Positions 35,818 through 47,516 of a stretch of DNA of 64,000 bases are shown here, one piece after another. A program made the position numbers and the translations under genes. Source of the stretch: Acanthaster planci (Eukaryota > Echinodermata > Asteroidea > Valvatida > Acanthasteridae); the NCBI RefSeq assembly GCF_001949145.1, contig NW_019091692.1, positions 17,957 to 81,956 on the forward strand. The letters run 5' to 3'. The notes under the pieces were generated by a model. It had not been told where the DNA came from. It saw nothing but the letters and a program-made list of their open reading frames with translations, and did no database searches. Positions within the stretch are counted from its first letter, which is position 1. The number at the start of each line of letters is the position of its first letter.

Positions 35818-36505
35818 CATGCCTACATGTACGCTCACTGGCCTCAGTACATGTGCATGGCCCATTTCTGTGAAAATGGCATGAGGAACTTTAGTAGGCC
35901 TGTACAAGTATGCCCCGCAAGATTTTGCACACACCTTGCAAATTGTTTATCAACCCTCCCAAGCAAGTGGTTGGGTGTGGTGATGTGCTCACGTGCAGCT
36001 GTAATGCTAGGCCATCCCAAATGATATAAGCCCATCAAGGTCCAATGTTTTTCTGAGTGCTAGCCCAACTTCACTTTGGCATGCTGTGCATTTTTTATGA
36101 TATTTGACGCGACTGTATCAGGATAATAGTCTGAGCAACTTGGACTCTTACAAATTGCCTAAAAGATTTGGATATGGTCCAGCGAAATATGGCAATGTAC
36201 ACACACTACATGTATATATTCATCAGTCATATCAGTATGAAGTCGCTAACTTGGTCTGGAATCAGCTCGCTCCGAATCAACTCCATCTCAGGTCAACTCA
36301 GTCCCAAGTCAAGTGCCTCAAGACTCAGACTTGAACTTAGACTTGGACCTTCTGGACTCGGTCTCACCTACTCTTGAAGGCAGGCACTTAGCTGCAGCAT
36401 GAATAAAAAATCTTCCAAGCTAGTTTCGACACACTTTAGCTTAATGTATTAAAGTACATGTATGTCCAGAATTCTAACATTGCATGTACACTTTATTTGC
36501 ACATT

Positions 36506-36878
36506 AGGGCACCCTTTTTATATTCTATGGTTCTCATTTCCGACCGACCCTATTTTGGGCTCCCGATCATGGAAAAAAAAGGCTTTTTTCCGACTTACTA
36601 AAAAGACCTAAACCCAAAAAAAACTGAAGGGAAAAAATGGCCAGCATGACCTTTAAAAACAACAGCCCTGAAAACTTACGATTTCGCAAACAACCAACAG
36701 CGACGGTTGGCGTTCGCGTGAACATTCGGTATACCGCACCTTTCCGTGGCCTACTGAGGTTCGTGCATAGCCCTACACCAGCAACATGGATTTTTTTAAA
36801 GAATTTTTTTTTGACCGACCGACCTTATTTCAAGTGGTAAAAGAAATGAGAACCATAGACTTTAATAAGGATGCCCTT
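36506..36878. mobile_element. MITE, about 373 bp
   Basis: The left end AGGGCACCCTTTTTATATTC and the reverse complement of the right end (AGGGCATCCTTATTAAAGTC) match, and both continue with CTATGGTTCTCATTTC. A second pair, 'gaccgaccctattttggg' and the inverse of 'gaccgaccttatttcaag', lies further in. The interior is non-coding. Confidence 0.75.
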
Positions 36879-38059
36879 ATAAGCCTACTGACATGTGCCT
36901 GAGATGCCTGGCCTTGTAATTTGGGAAGGCCAGACACTTAGATGCATATTATTTATTACCGTAGATGAGAAGGCAAAATTACACACGTGGTGCTCCTTTA
37001 TACTGCTGCAGTGCTAGCTGCCCGAGAAAACCAAAACACTCAGTGGAGGTCACACACTACAAACGAACTTCAACTTTCTTTAATTTTGTACATGTAGTTT
37101 GTGATGGTTTGAAATTTTGAATATTGCACCTTTTGTGGGATTTTATATTATTAAAATTATTGAATATTTTCCCAATTTTTCCGTCTAAAGTTCTGTAGTC
37201 AAATAGCCAAACCCTGCTCTCTTAGTTGAATTGTTTACTGGACATGTATTGTATGTGTTAAATATACCTCTCTCAGACGGCGTGGGGCTAGTGCCTGCCC
37301 AATTTCCACAGGTAAGCGTTTCAAACTTTTTGCTGTATTTTGCATTGCTTTATTTTGGCACTTAGTGGAATATTTGTAAACGTTTATTCCCTCATTTAAT
37401 CCGCTTGTGATTATAGACCAGTTTGATGGCAGATTAGAGTAAATTAATGATTTTTTAAAAGGTGATATTTGGAAGTTAATTTAGAGAGGGGCGGTGGAAG
37501 GCTGTAGGATTTTGTGGCCATGTATCAGTAGCATACATACATGTACAGTACATGTGGCGTGACTGCGTGCTGCCTGACTGCACGGGCGAAGGAATAGTGA
37601 AGGATAGATGGTGTATTACACTGGTTTTAAGGTTTTTGCAGTGAGGAATAATTCAACTGGAAATGGATAACTGTTTAATGAGGATTGTCAACCATTTTTC
37701 TTTATGTTGAACCAGGATGTCTCTGTGCTGTAGGTTATGGACTATATCTTGTGCATTTATTTAGGGACATTTGACTGGATGTGATGAATGATAGGGTGTG
37801 TGAGTTTTGGTCAGCCAGCGGCCTGGGTTGGCCTGGATAATTGTGTTTCTTCCTTGATGCCCAATATAGACTCTGTGCCTACATAAACACACTGTAGTCA
37901 TATTTACATCAACATCTCGACTAACATCGAGGATATCAAGAAATTGTGCCATTGCATCTTGATTGTTAGTGTTCCCTCATCACATGGCGCACTTGAAAAA
38001 AGTGCCAAAAACCCCACATAAGCAGGGAGCTGCCCATTGTTGATCATGAGTGGAGCACA
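36879..38059. other. Spacer; one microexon-like motif
   Basis: No supported gene. At 37277-37311 a consensus acceptor (cctctctCAG) and donor (CACAG|GTAAGC) enclose about 35 open bases on the plus strand. This could be a microexon or chance. Confidence 0.35.
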
Positions 38060-38165
38060 CCCTCAACCTTTCCCCTTTATGTATATTGTTGCATGGCAAC
38101 ATATTTCATCATTTTCAAACTTTATGTATTTTTACATAAATCCATATCTGGAATTTAGTAGGGTC
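38060..38165 (+). repeat. Dispersed repeat, copy 1 (other copy at 44647)
   Basis: It shares 'aacctttc.cctttatgt', the palindrome GTTGCATGGCAAC and 'tttcaaactttatgtatttttaca' with 44647-44755, in the same orientation. It is possibly the tail of an unrecognised retroelement. Confidence 0.6.
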
Positions 38166-38569
38166 TCACTTTTTTGTACGTTTAGTGTAAGTAGTGTAGT
38201 GTTTTCATAAAAGCTCTGACAATCTGACTTCGGTTGAGTTTTAACAAGAACCGTGGCAACACCAGAGGGCTTGGCTGACGTGTTAACAAAATCTAACCAA
38301 GCCTTGGCAGAAACACTTGCCAATGCTTTTAAAAGCCTCAAGTATCGGCGAGCCCCGACAGTGAAGCTCTTGAACTTTAATAGCCGCCGAAAGAAGTCTG
38401 GGGACCTGACCCAGTGATGATGTACATGTATCTGTGTAGGTACAGATTTTTGGTCAAACTTTGTGAAGCCGATTATTGCATGTGTTGACCGTAGGCGGTT
38501 ACAGTATGTATATTCCAACCATGGCTTTGCCAGAGAGTATTGTTAAGTCAAACCGATTTTTGGCATAAA

Positions 38570-38747
38570 CAATACAGGCATTTCACAATAGTGCGCCTCC
38601 AAGAGTTTGCAATGCTTTGGCCAATCACAACACGTGAAATTTGTCAACCCTTTCCAAACGCGCATTTGGTCGACAAATTTCGTGCACTGTAATGGGCCAA
38701 CGTGTTGCAAACTCTTTGAGGTGCACTATTGTGAAACGCCCGTATTG
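38570..38747. mobile_element. Near-complete palindromic MITE (foldback), 178 bp
   Basis: Almost the whole element is an inverted repeat. CAATAC(A/G)GGC(A/G)TTTCACAATAGTGC begins each arm, followed by 'gagtttgcaa' and '(cc)caat'. The arms meet near 'ccaaacgcgcatttgg'. It ends 16 bases before the acceptor of the exon-like segment at 38764. A partial copy lies at 31846. Confidence 0.8.
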
Positions 38748-38763
38748 CCAGTTTGTTTTCAAG

Positions 38764-38949
38764 TTTTTTGGAAGGTGGTGATGGTGAAGTCCTTTCACCT
38801 GATGAACAGCCTGTGGAATCTGTGGATTCCGTTACCAAGCAAAGGGTTGCAAAGACAATAGAAACAGCTCTTAATGAGCATACTTTTAATTTACTTGGGT
38901 GTCTTGAAGGGCATCATGTGAAAAACTATGAAAATTCACATTCAGACAG
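38764..38949 (+). CDS. Candidate internal exon of an unknown gene
   Basis: The 186-base open segment follows a T-rich acceptor (tttgttttcAAG) and ends at a donor (GACAG|GTGCGT). It encodes an acidic, protein-like sequence including EGGDGEVLSPDEQPVESVD, then VTKQRVAKTIETALNEHTF and LLGCLEGHHVKN. No family was recognised. Other plus-strand segments of similar character (acidic, with Glu/Val/Asp runs) lie at 40846-41028 and 41600-41705, so these may be scattered exons of one gene or of a decayed element. Joins between them could not be established. Confidence 0.35.
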
Positions 38950-41900
38950 GTGCGTCTTCAGCTGCCAAAAATGCCATTGATCTTCCCAATGACATTAGTG
39001 TGGCAAATATTAATTCTGAGCCAGTAGGCTTCAGAGATGCCACTTTTCCGATTTTAATCAGAAATCCAACTTTTTGGTATTTTGTCCACCAAATCCGATT
39101 TTTTTACATTTCCCCCTTCAATGTGTGTAACATTGACAGAATTTAATAAAGAAGAAAAGACTGGAAGCAAATCTATGATGCGCATGTATCCTGCGCCGCG
39201 CGACTGGGTACTTAATCTTGAGTGCAGTCATCAGTATAGAGTGCTTACGTCAGTCAAATTGTGGCACAAAAAATTAAGGACATTTTTTGAGTGGTGTCGT
39301 CAGTGACTGGAAATACGTTGAAATATTGACCTTTAACGCGTACTGGCTTGATGCATGCTCATGCCTCATGTGCGATGCATGAACGTATGTATACAACGAA
39401 CGTACATTGTACTGTACGTTGGATGATCAACGCGTGGATCAACTTCATGTTCAAGGGCTGACAAAATGCAGCATCTAATTGTCAACAGAAACGAGAACCT
39501 TCATGATACTGAAAGAGATGTCAAGGACAAATTTCAGTGGAAATGGCTCAAAGAAAAGGATAACAATCAGAGCATGAAATTACGGTCGGACGTCGGACAT
39601 TTTCCGACTCCGAGCGCTTATTGTGCTTATCCGAACAAAATAAAAAATGCTCAGACAAATTGTCTGACCAACATTTCAATAACAGCTCTTAAAATATCAA
39701 CACAATATTTGGGATTATGGCGTCCGATTTATTATTAGTTTTGTTTTAGAATTACGCCCATCATTAACCAGGGCTGATCGCTCATCACCAGCCCATGTCA
39801 GCTAGCGCCACGCACAGACATGAAATCGCCCTTACAATAGAGTACCGAAACGTAGCTGCTGGTTCCCGCCACGCTGCACCCATGAAAAAGAATGCGTCAT
39901 GCAAATGTAGCAATCAGTACCAGTGTGTACTGTACGTGTACTGAATGTACTGTACATAACCACTCTTCATCAGCCGTACGCGTCAGGCCAGAAAGACATC
40001 AATTGCTATGTTGCAAGAAGTTTTCTGCAAGTTAATTCACAGAACTTGGTCTCTTATTTATGTATGTATTTTCTGTGTTCATGAGAAATTTGAGGTTGTT
40101 CTGCTCATTTTAGCGCCCGCTGGTCTAGATGCATCACGCATGCATAATTTTCTTGTGAATTGTCGTATGTAGAAATTTTTTTGGAGATTAAGACAGGTGT
40201 TCTTCACTTTTGAAATACTTTTGGAAGCTTTCCTCCCTCCTGATGTCAATTCAGTCAGCACAAATTACCCCCAAACAAAAAACATTTCCGACCAAACGAT
40301 CCAATTTTTGAGAGGCATTCAGAACACAGCAACATTACATGTATTTTGGCCTGATAAAAGACTGCATGATGTAAGCCGTAGTTAATTAAATCTTTTGCAA
40401 GTGTTGATCCAATTCGATCAAGCAAATTTATGACATGGCTTGCCCTGATTGGGCAAACTAAAAAAAAAAGGTACATGTCTTTTTGAGTAAAAAACAGCAG
40501 GCTGGTCTACATGTAGGCTGCAACTCATTTCTGTGATCGGCCAGGGATGATCAAGAAAGAAGTTTTTTGTTTTTATAGACGGCTTTACGATGAAGATGCA
40601 CGTTGTGTACATACATGCATGCAGACCCATGCATTAAAAATTAACTTAATACGTATAAAACCGACATCGTGCGAAGCGCTGTGGATATGTTGATTTTCAG
40701 ATTTTTAGGACATAGGCTAGTGGCATCTCTGACAGTAGTGTTTGTTCCTGCACTTTAATGCTGAAGTAGCAGAATTTTCAGAGGTACATGTAGGGGTGTC
40801 AGAATTTGAAACTTTTTTTCTAAACCTGTTGATGAAGTAGGTAATTTGGAAGTTCCTGATCACCATAAAGCTGTTGATGAAGGGCCTGTTGAAGAGCCCG
40901 CTTCAGTGTTTGCACCTGTTTGTGAAGACTTACAGAATAAGTCTATTTTTCGCAAACCGCAGGAATGTGTTGTATTTCCTGATTGCAGTTGTTGCTACCC
41001 CAATTTTGTAGAAGGCTCTATGTACATGTAGTTTTGAGATGCCACCTGTCACTTCATCTGCCAAATGGCAAGGCCAGAGAAAAAGTAGGAAACCCCTGGG
41101 ACCTATTTTCATTTCCTCTGGGTGGAAATTTGACGGCAGTGTTGTCAGCAAAAAGCTCGGCACACCAATGTAAGGTCGAGAGGAGATGTGTCAATCTCCG
41201 GCCAAATGCAATTACTTAGGCTAGTGATCATTTCTACCATGACTAGGGCCTCCCAACAAGCCGAGAGGAAGGATCGCCTGTGACTAGCAGGACAGTGGTA
41301 TTTTGCCACCTCCTAACTCAGGCTTGTTTAACCCAGTGAGGCTACTGGCTACAGTAGACCTACATGTACATCTATTACTCTAATCACAGTGTAGTTTCAA
41401 TTTTGTTGTAAACTGGTGTTCACCAAATATTTCAGGTAGCTGTGTTAATGTTAAAGAGTTACATATACATATGTATATGTTGTTAAATTTTTATGCCAGT
41501 GTTCTGCAAAGTAGCTTTGTTGCATTTGCTGTATTCTTGTTTTTTGTGGCTTTGTGATGTCTTAACTCCCGGGAGTGTACATGTATCTGTGAGGATACTC
41601 TTTTGTAAAAAAGGCTCAAAAGGAAGGCCCACAAGGAACGCCAGTCCGTTGAAGATTTGCTTAGTCTGGTTGGAGAATTTAGCTTGACTGTTGAGGGTCA
41701 CCCAGGTTTGAGCTACCGTTAGGACTGTCTACTCGGTTGTGCAGATTATTACTGCCAGAAGATGCGTCTTTGAGTTCTATTGAAATTTTAGTTGTAGACA
41801 CTACCACAAATGATCTTTGCCTCCAAGAGGTTACGCCAGAGGTTCTTGTGCAAAAGAGCTTCAAATTCTTAGATTTGTTAGAGAGTAAGGGGATATCGCC

Positions 41901-42399
41901 TCGTAGGATGGTGTTCCTGCTGGTGAGGCAATGATCTAAAGTCACGAGATCTGGGCAAGTTGCTTTGTCGACCTTTAATCAAAGGTCAGAAAGGTTCAAC
42001 TCACTCTTCAGTAGGAGACTGAGATAAGAACGTCAGAATGTGTATTTGTTTACACGGAGAAGGGTGAATTATTTTAAATATTTGAGTGACGGCTGTCACT
42101 TAATTCGGAAGGTATGAAGAAATATTGTAAGGGCCTCCGAGCGGCTATTGTTCGCCCTTGGCTCCATTAGCTTTTCCAGTATCTTTCAGTTGTATACCCT
42201 TTTCATTATTAGTGGAATTTCAAGCCCTGTTGTGAACAAAAGTGTTCGCTCTTGGAAAAGAGACAGGCTACATACACCTCACCAATGATCACTCTTCTGT
42301 TTATGAATGGAATAAGCCATTCTTCTTAGTTTACAATGATGAGTTCTGCTTTTAGTATCTTGTATCATTCTTGTTCAGTTGTCTGCTATCATCACTCTG
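38950..42399. other. Spacer with weak coding-like segments
   Basis: On the plus strand, 40846-41028 reads VPDHHKAVDEGPVEEPAS and then ECVVFPDCSCCYPNF. The segment 41600-41705 reads KERQSVEDLLSLVGEFSL before a possible GTTTGA donor. Neither could be placed in a family or joined in phase. The rest appears non-coding. Confidence 0.3.
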
Positions 42400-44437
42400 C
42401 ACATGACCATCAAGAGAGTCATAGTGACCTCCAGACACCCCTGACAAGAGCAAGGGACCAGCACTCATTTGGAGACAACTGCGCAGCGTTTGCAACCTGC
42501 TTAAGCCAAGTGAGATGAGGACAGCCTCTTCCAGATGGCAGGTCGCTGACCAAGATGGAATTAGATAACTGCGTCAAGGGCAAGACGAGCAGGAACTGGG
42601 GCTTGGAAGTGCTGGATGTGACCAAACAAAGTGTTTTGCCCCCCTGCAACCACCAAAACGATATTACCAAGCCTGGTGCACTGAGAGATAATGGCATTTG
42701 AAATGAAGTCAAACCACTGGATGCCTAGTATGCGATGCTGGCACTGCATATGGAAGGCCTGGAGACGCTGTTGATCTCTTTTTCTCAGTGTCCAGGTTTT
42801 GGCCCCATAGAGGAGGGCAGAAAACACACAAGCTCAATAGAACCTTAGTTTGAGGGGGAGGCTGGCCTGGCTTCTCCAATTCCAAAGACTGTCTAATGCA
42901 AGGGTGAAATTTCTCAGGTGTTAGCTGGTTTCAGCTTTTTTTTTTGGATCTCAGTTTTTTTCCTCACTGGCTGTGTACAAAGTATAGGAGATTTTCACAG
43001 TTCAGTTTCTTTATGCCTTTTTTCAGCTGTTTTCAGCTATTTTTATCTTTGGTCAATCTCACCCCTTAATTGGCCCATGATGTTGCTGGCGATACCAATT
43101 CTGCGTAGGACATCGGTACTGCATAGACCTGAGGTGGTGATAGTGCTTCCAAGATAGCAGAAGGACTCAACAGGACCTACGACAAAAGGACCAAGGGAAA
43201 CCGGGGCAGGTGAAGGTCCACCTAGGGATGGAACCTTGGTCTTAGCTCAAGAGGGTTTAAGACCGATGTCTATCTGTCTATCTGGGTCGTCAGTAAACAG
43301 CGCAGCGTCATCAGTATATAGGAGGTTGTTAAACCTATGGTTGCCTACATCAATCCCCAGTGATGCCTCGCACTGTGACAGAATGGTGTCCATGGCAGCA
43401 CAGAATAGAGTGGGGGCTAGCACACAACCCTGCTGGACTCCTGAGGAAGTTGAGGAGGAGGGGGATAAATCATTGCCTGTCCTGACCTTGGCTTTGGTGT
43501 CAGAGTGCAGAGCTTTGATCAGATTCAAAATAGTATTTGGAATTCCCTTTGAGGAGAGGATGTCCCAGAGCTGGTTTCGGTCAACAGAATCAAAGGCAGC
43601 CTTGGTGTCTACATAGGCAACATTAAGCGGGCGATTGTACTCATGAGGGAGTTCAGCTAGTAAACGTAATGCAAAAATTGCATGAGATGTGGAGCAGCTG
43701 GGAGTGAAACCTGACTGTGGTCTCTGCAGGGAAACAAGTAGTGGACGAATTCTGGCAAGCAGAATAAGCGCAAACACTTTGCCAGGAATTGGAAGCAAGT
43801 TGATGGGCCAATAACTACTGCAGGCCGTCCTTGAACCTTTCCCTTTATAGAGAGGTAGAATTATACCATCCTTCCAATCTGCTGGAACCATGCCTGTGGA
43901 CCACACGTTGAAAAAGATCTTGTGAAGAGCCCTGCTTATGGGCATCTCAGCAGATTTCAAGTACTCGGAGAAGATGCCATCATCTCCTGCTGCACGGCCT
44001 GATTTCAACTTTCAGATAGCAGCCTGCACTTCACACCATGATTGAGGGTCACAGTCCAGGTCAGAGCCTACAGCTTTAGGAGATGTGGTTGAAAGTGGTC
44101 TTGTGGAAGCAGCTGGGAAGATTAGCGACTGGCAGAAATGGTCTTTCTTCCGAGTTGCAGGGAGAGCCGTCTGCCCTGGAAACCGAGGAAGGAGCTGAAT
44201 GCTGGCCAACTCCAGACAAGCGCTTCACTGCTTTGAAGGCAGGGCAGAGATTATTCTGTCTCAGGCCACCTTCGGCTTCAGAGATGATGGAGTCATACCT
44301 TGCGTTCAGGTCTTGTTTTGCCTTGGCTTTGTATATCCCCGCCAGACAAGGACTCTCGACATGGTTGGAGCTTAGACGGGCAGCTTGTTTCTGCTCAGTG
44401 ATTTCAAGGGTGCTGTCAGTAGCTTTGCTATCCAAAT
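42400..44437 (-). mobile_element. Decayed non-LTR retrotransposon (LINE)
   Basis: Read on the minus strand. The linker is at 44435-44076. The reverse transcriptase is at 44008-43247, with STGMVPADWKDGIILPLYKG, KAAFDSVDR, SGVQQGCVLAPTLF and the catalytic block LLYTDDAALF (usual Y/FADD read as YTDD). The C-terminal part is at 42827-42561 (LLYGAKTWTLRKRDQQRLQA, MQCQHRILGI). Frames are broken between the three blocks, so the copy is inactive. The clade was not determined. Confidence 0.85.
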
Positions 44438-44646
44438 ATATAACTTAAATTGGTACCATTGAGCACTCGTTAATGACTCTGTGATTCAGGCAATGCGATT
44501 GTTATATTGCAAGGGTATCCAAGTTTTCACAATACATGGAAGTACTGGTAGTTGACCTATCAATGATTGCTAATCCGTGGGATGATATCAACATCACCAT
44601 CTAGGGCTTATGGTGTCAAAGTAGGGAACTTGTGGGGAGCATGCCT

Positions 44647-44755
44647 TGAACCTTTCACCTTTATGTTCATATCGTTGCATGGCAACATACATGCATCTCA
44701 TCACTTTCAAACTTTCATGTGTTTTTATACACCTATATTGCTTATAGTTCTGGTT
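44647..44755 (+). repeat. Dispersed repeat, copy 2 (other copy at 38060)
   Basis: Same orientation and word order as 38060-38165, including the GTTGCATGGCAAC palindrome. It lies between two minus-strand LINEs. Confidence 0.6.
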
Positions 44756-44849
44756 TCTTTTATGATGGATGCTTAAATTACCTGGGATTCCCTCAAGACA
44801 CTTTTGGAATAGTCCTTGTTACATTTCTGGATTTATTACAGTTTATTTT

Positions 44850-46760
44850 AACTCTGCCGTCGCAGCCCAAAGGCTGAATTGTGGGCCAGTTTACCAAATA
44901 ACAAAATTCCAATAATTGCTAAAAAACAAATCTTCAAGAAAGAATTACTCACATAAAAACCGCTAGTTAGAAAATTCTAAAAATTTTAAACAAAACCTAG
45001 TTCTTTAAAATGTCGCTTTTACAATTATAAACAATTAAAATAGGACACCCAATCTACAAGAAGAAAATTACAAGTAGTTCTCATTCAGTAGTTTAACCAG
45101 AGAAGGGATTGAACTGGATTTGTATCTATCAGTTCGGCATCTGGGATTGACAAAGTGTTGGCATTATGTAAATCATTGGACCTCGTCGATGGAAGCCAGT
45201 CACAATGATAAATGAGAAGTTTCTTGCCAAATTTCAAACACAAAGTTCTGATCACGTCTTTCCTTCAATGATGGTAGTTGCAGCTCACTACACATATGAT
45301 CATATAACGTATGACTTGAAATATCAATGGATAAAATAGTCCGAAATGCTCTTTTTTGTAGTTTTTCGAGCGATTCCTGTTGTTCATTTGTCAATTCAGA
45401 ATGTCAAACAGGACATGCATATTCAACAGTAGGTCTGATATATTGCATGTACACAGTTACAAGATCTTCAAGTGATATGCCACAACGTTAACGCTGACGT
45501 AACAAATAAAGCCTTCTATTAAAGGAATTACTCGTCACGGTTACCTGGATATCCCATCGGAGATTATTTTGGATATTAATGCCAAGAATTTTAAGACAGT
45601 TAAGTTGATCAAGACTCGAAGCGCCACAATTCAAGTCTGGAATCTGGATAGCGTTCTTTTTAAAACAAACAGTCAGTACCTGGCATTTATCAGCATGTAA
45701 TGTCATGTTACTGTCATTAGCCCATTGGTTTAGTTGATCAAGTTGATTTTGAATCAAGCTAGTTTGAACAACATCGCTAAATGTCTGGCATAGTGTTAAA
45801 TCATCTACATGTCATGTTTATAGTGAATGACTTCAGGAAAGTTAGATCCGGCGTCATTGATCATGACTAAAAAGGCAACAGGTCCCAGTTTGGTGCCCTG
45901 CAGAATACCCGCATGAATAGAAATTCAATTCATTCAGAAATCTCATTTTGATAACAGACTGCTGGGTGCGCTCAGAAAGAAAGCTACATATCCAAGGAAT
46001 GATAGAGCTACGAACACGGGAATCGATGAATTTAGGAATAAGAATATTGTGGTCCACATGATAGAAGGCCTTGGAAAAGTCTGTGCCAACAATAAAAGCA
46101 GAGTTTTTGGCCGAATCAGTATCGCGATGAATTTAATCCAACATTTTAATCAAATAGTGAGCAGCTGAGGTGTCTTTAAGAGAACCAAACTTTTGTGTGT
46201 CTAAATTACATTTGATATCATTTTTGATCCAACTAGTTACAAAGCCTTCTAAGACTTTAGCAAAAATGCAAGTCAGTGATATTGGACGAAGATTTTTAAC
46301 TGTGTAAGGTTGACACTTCGGTACCGGCACCACATATGCAGACTTCCATATTTTTGGAACAATACCTTCGTTCAAAGAGCAGTTAAAAATATCTGATAAG
46401 GGATAACACAGTTCATAGGCAAACTGTTTAATCAACCTCAATAAAATTAAATCGGGGCCTCCGGTTTTATGTACTTTCACCTTTTTCAATTCATGGTTTA
46501 CTTCCTGTGTGGTAATAGTTGGCACTTGTGCCAAGGCTGGTAAATATGCAGGCTGCTTACTAAGATATAGGCAAGAGATATCACAAGCTACTGACAAAAA
46601 ATATTCATTAATATGCGAGGCTGTCTCCATTGCAGTATACATGTATATAGCAGCCTCGTAGGCTAGATAAGTTTTCTGTTTGTTATACACACCAGACATT
46701 TTCTTGATTTGTTTATGCCAGTCCCGGGAATTACTGTTTTTGAGGTGGTCTACACTTCCT
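44850..46760 (-). mobile_element. Decayed non-LTR retrotransposon (LINE), different family
   Basis: Minus-strand blocks occur in order. 46846-46133 carries an RT N-terminal half with KTGGPDLILLRLIK, IPKIWKSAYVVPVPK-type spacing and LRPISLTCIFAKVLEGFV. 46057-45854 has WICSFLSERTQQSV. 45757-45488 has LNQWANDSNMTLHADKCQVL and LKILGINIQNNLRWD. 45394-45200 has EQQESLEKLQKRAFRTIL. This is the usual LINE order, broken by several frameshifts. The 5' and 3' ends are approximate. The two neighbouring LINEs differ clearly in sequence. Confidence 0.82.
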
Positions 46761-46870
46761 TTATAAAACTTACATGTAACCCTAACCCTGCTGAATCCAA
46801 CAGGTTCTAACCATTTCTCACTGCCGATGGAACCGGCTGGATTCATTAGTTACAGGTTGTACATTTTTAT

Positions 46871-47025
46871 GTTGGATCCAGTTGGATTCAGCAGGCAACT
46901 GAATGTGTACACAATTGGATCTGGTGGGATTCAGCAGGCAACTGAAAGTGAACACAGTTGGATCTGGTGGCCTTCAGCATGCAACGTAATGGGAACATGC
47001 ATGCAGTTGGACCCTGTTGGATTCC
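46871..47025 (+). repeat. Tandem repeat of 43-bp units, about 3.5 copies
   Basis: Units start at 46871, 46914 and 46957 and share 'ttggatc.(a/g)gt', 'attcagcaggcaactgaa' and 'acaca'. A partial unit follows from about 47006. An inverted match, 'ctgctgaatccaacaggttc', occurs at 46790-46808 in the LINE 5' region. Confidence 0.75.
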
Positions 47026-47110
47026 CTTTTGTGCCTTGTTTTAGTTACTACATGTAGTATGCCGGGGATTATCAATAATCAAACATAAACAGCTGCTAGC
47101 TAGTCATTAA

Positions 47111-47512
47111 CCCCTTCTCGACGGGAATTTCTGTCCGAAAGCCGACTCCAAGAATTCCAGCCTCGCTTGGCCACGAATGCCACCTGCCAAACTGCAAATT
47201 CTCGGTTTGTGGCTCAGCGTGAATTACACGGTGAAAAGGCTGATTGTTCAGTGGCATGCGGCTCTACTCAAGCTTCCACATTCCCGTACCCTCTTTTCAA
47301 AGTGGGAACTATTGTGAAGCTGGTGATTGTGATGCAAATTTGGTCTTTTCATTTCTGGGCTACATACAAAAACAAATTACCATATACACAACAGCCAGGG
47401 TCTGCCTTCTTTCACCGTGTTTGCTCGAGCGGGGGCCGAGAATAATAGCTTGAAAGCGGGCTGAGGATCTCAATTTTTAAGGCGTGTTTTAACGCGTCCC
47501 GGCATGAAGGGG
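47111..47512. mobile_element. piggyBac-type MITE, 402 bp, with TTAA duplications
   Basis: The left end CCCCTTCTCGACGGGA and the reverse complement of the right end CCCCTTCATGCCGGGA match at 13 of 16 positions. The element is flanked on both sides by TTAA (47107-47110 and 47513-47516). A TTAA target duplication with CCC...GGG ends is the signature of the piggyBac superfamily. The interior has no transposase. Confidence 0.8.
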
Positions 47513-47516
47513 TTAA

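Noticed and set aside
41679-41945. Overlapping frames on both strands (88 and 65 codons)
   Set aside because: Both look moderately protein-like, so strand could not be decided. No splice sites or family were found.
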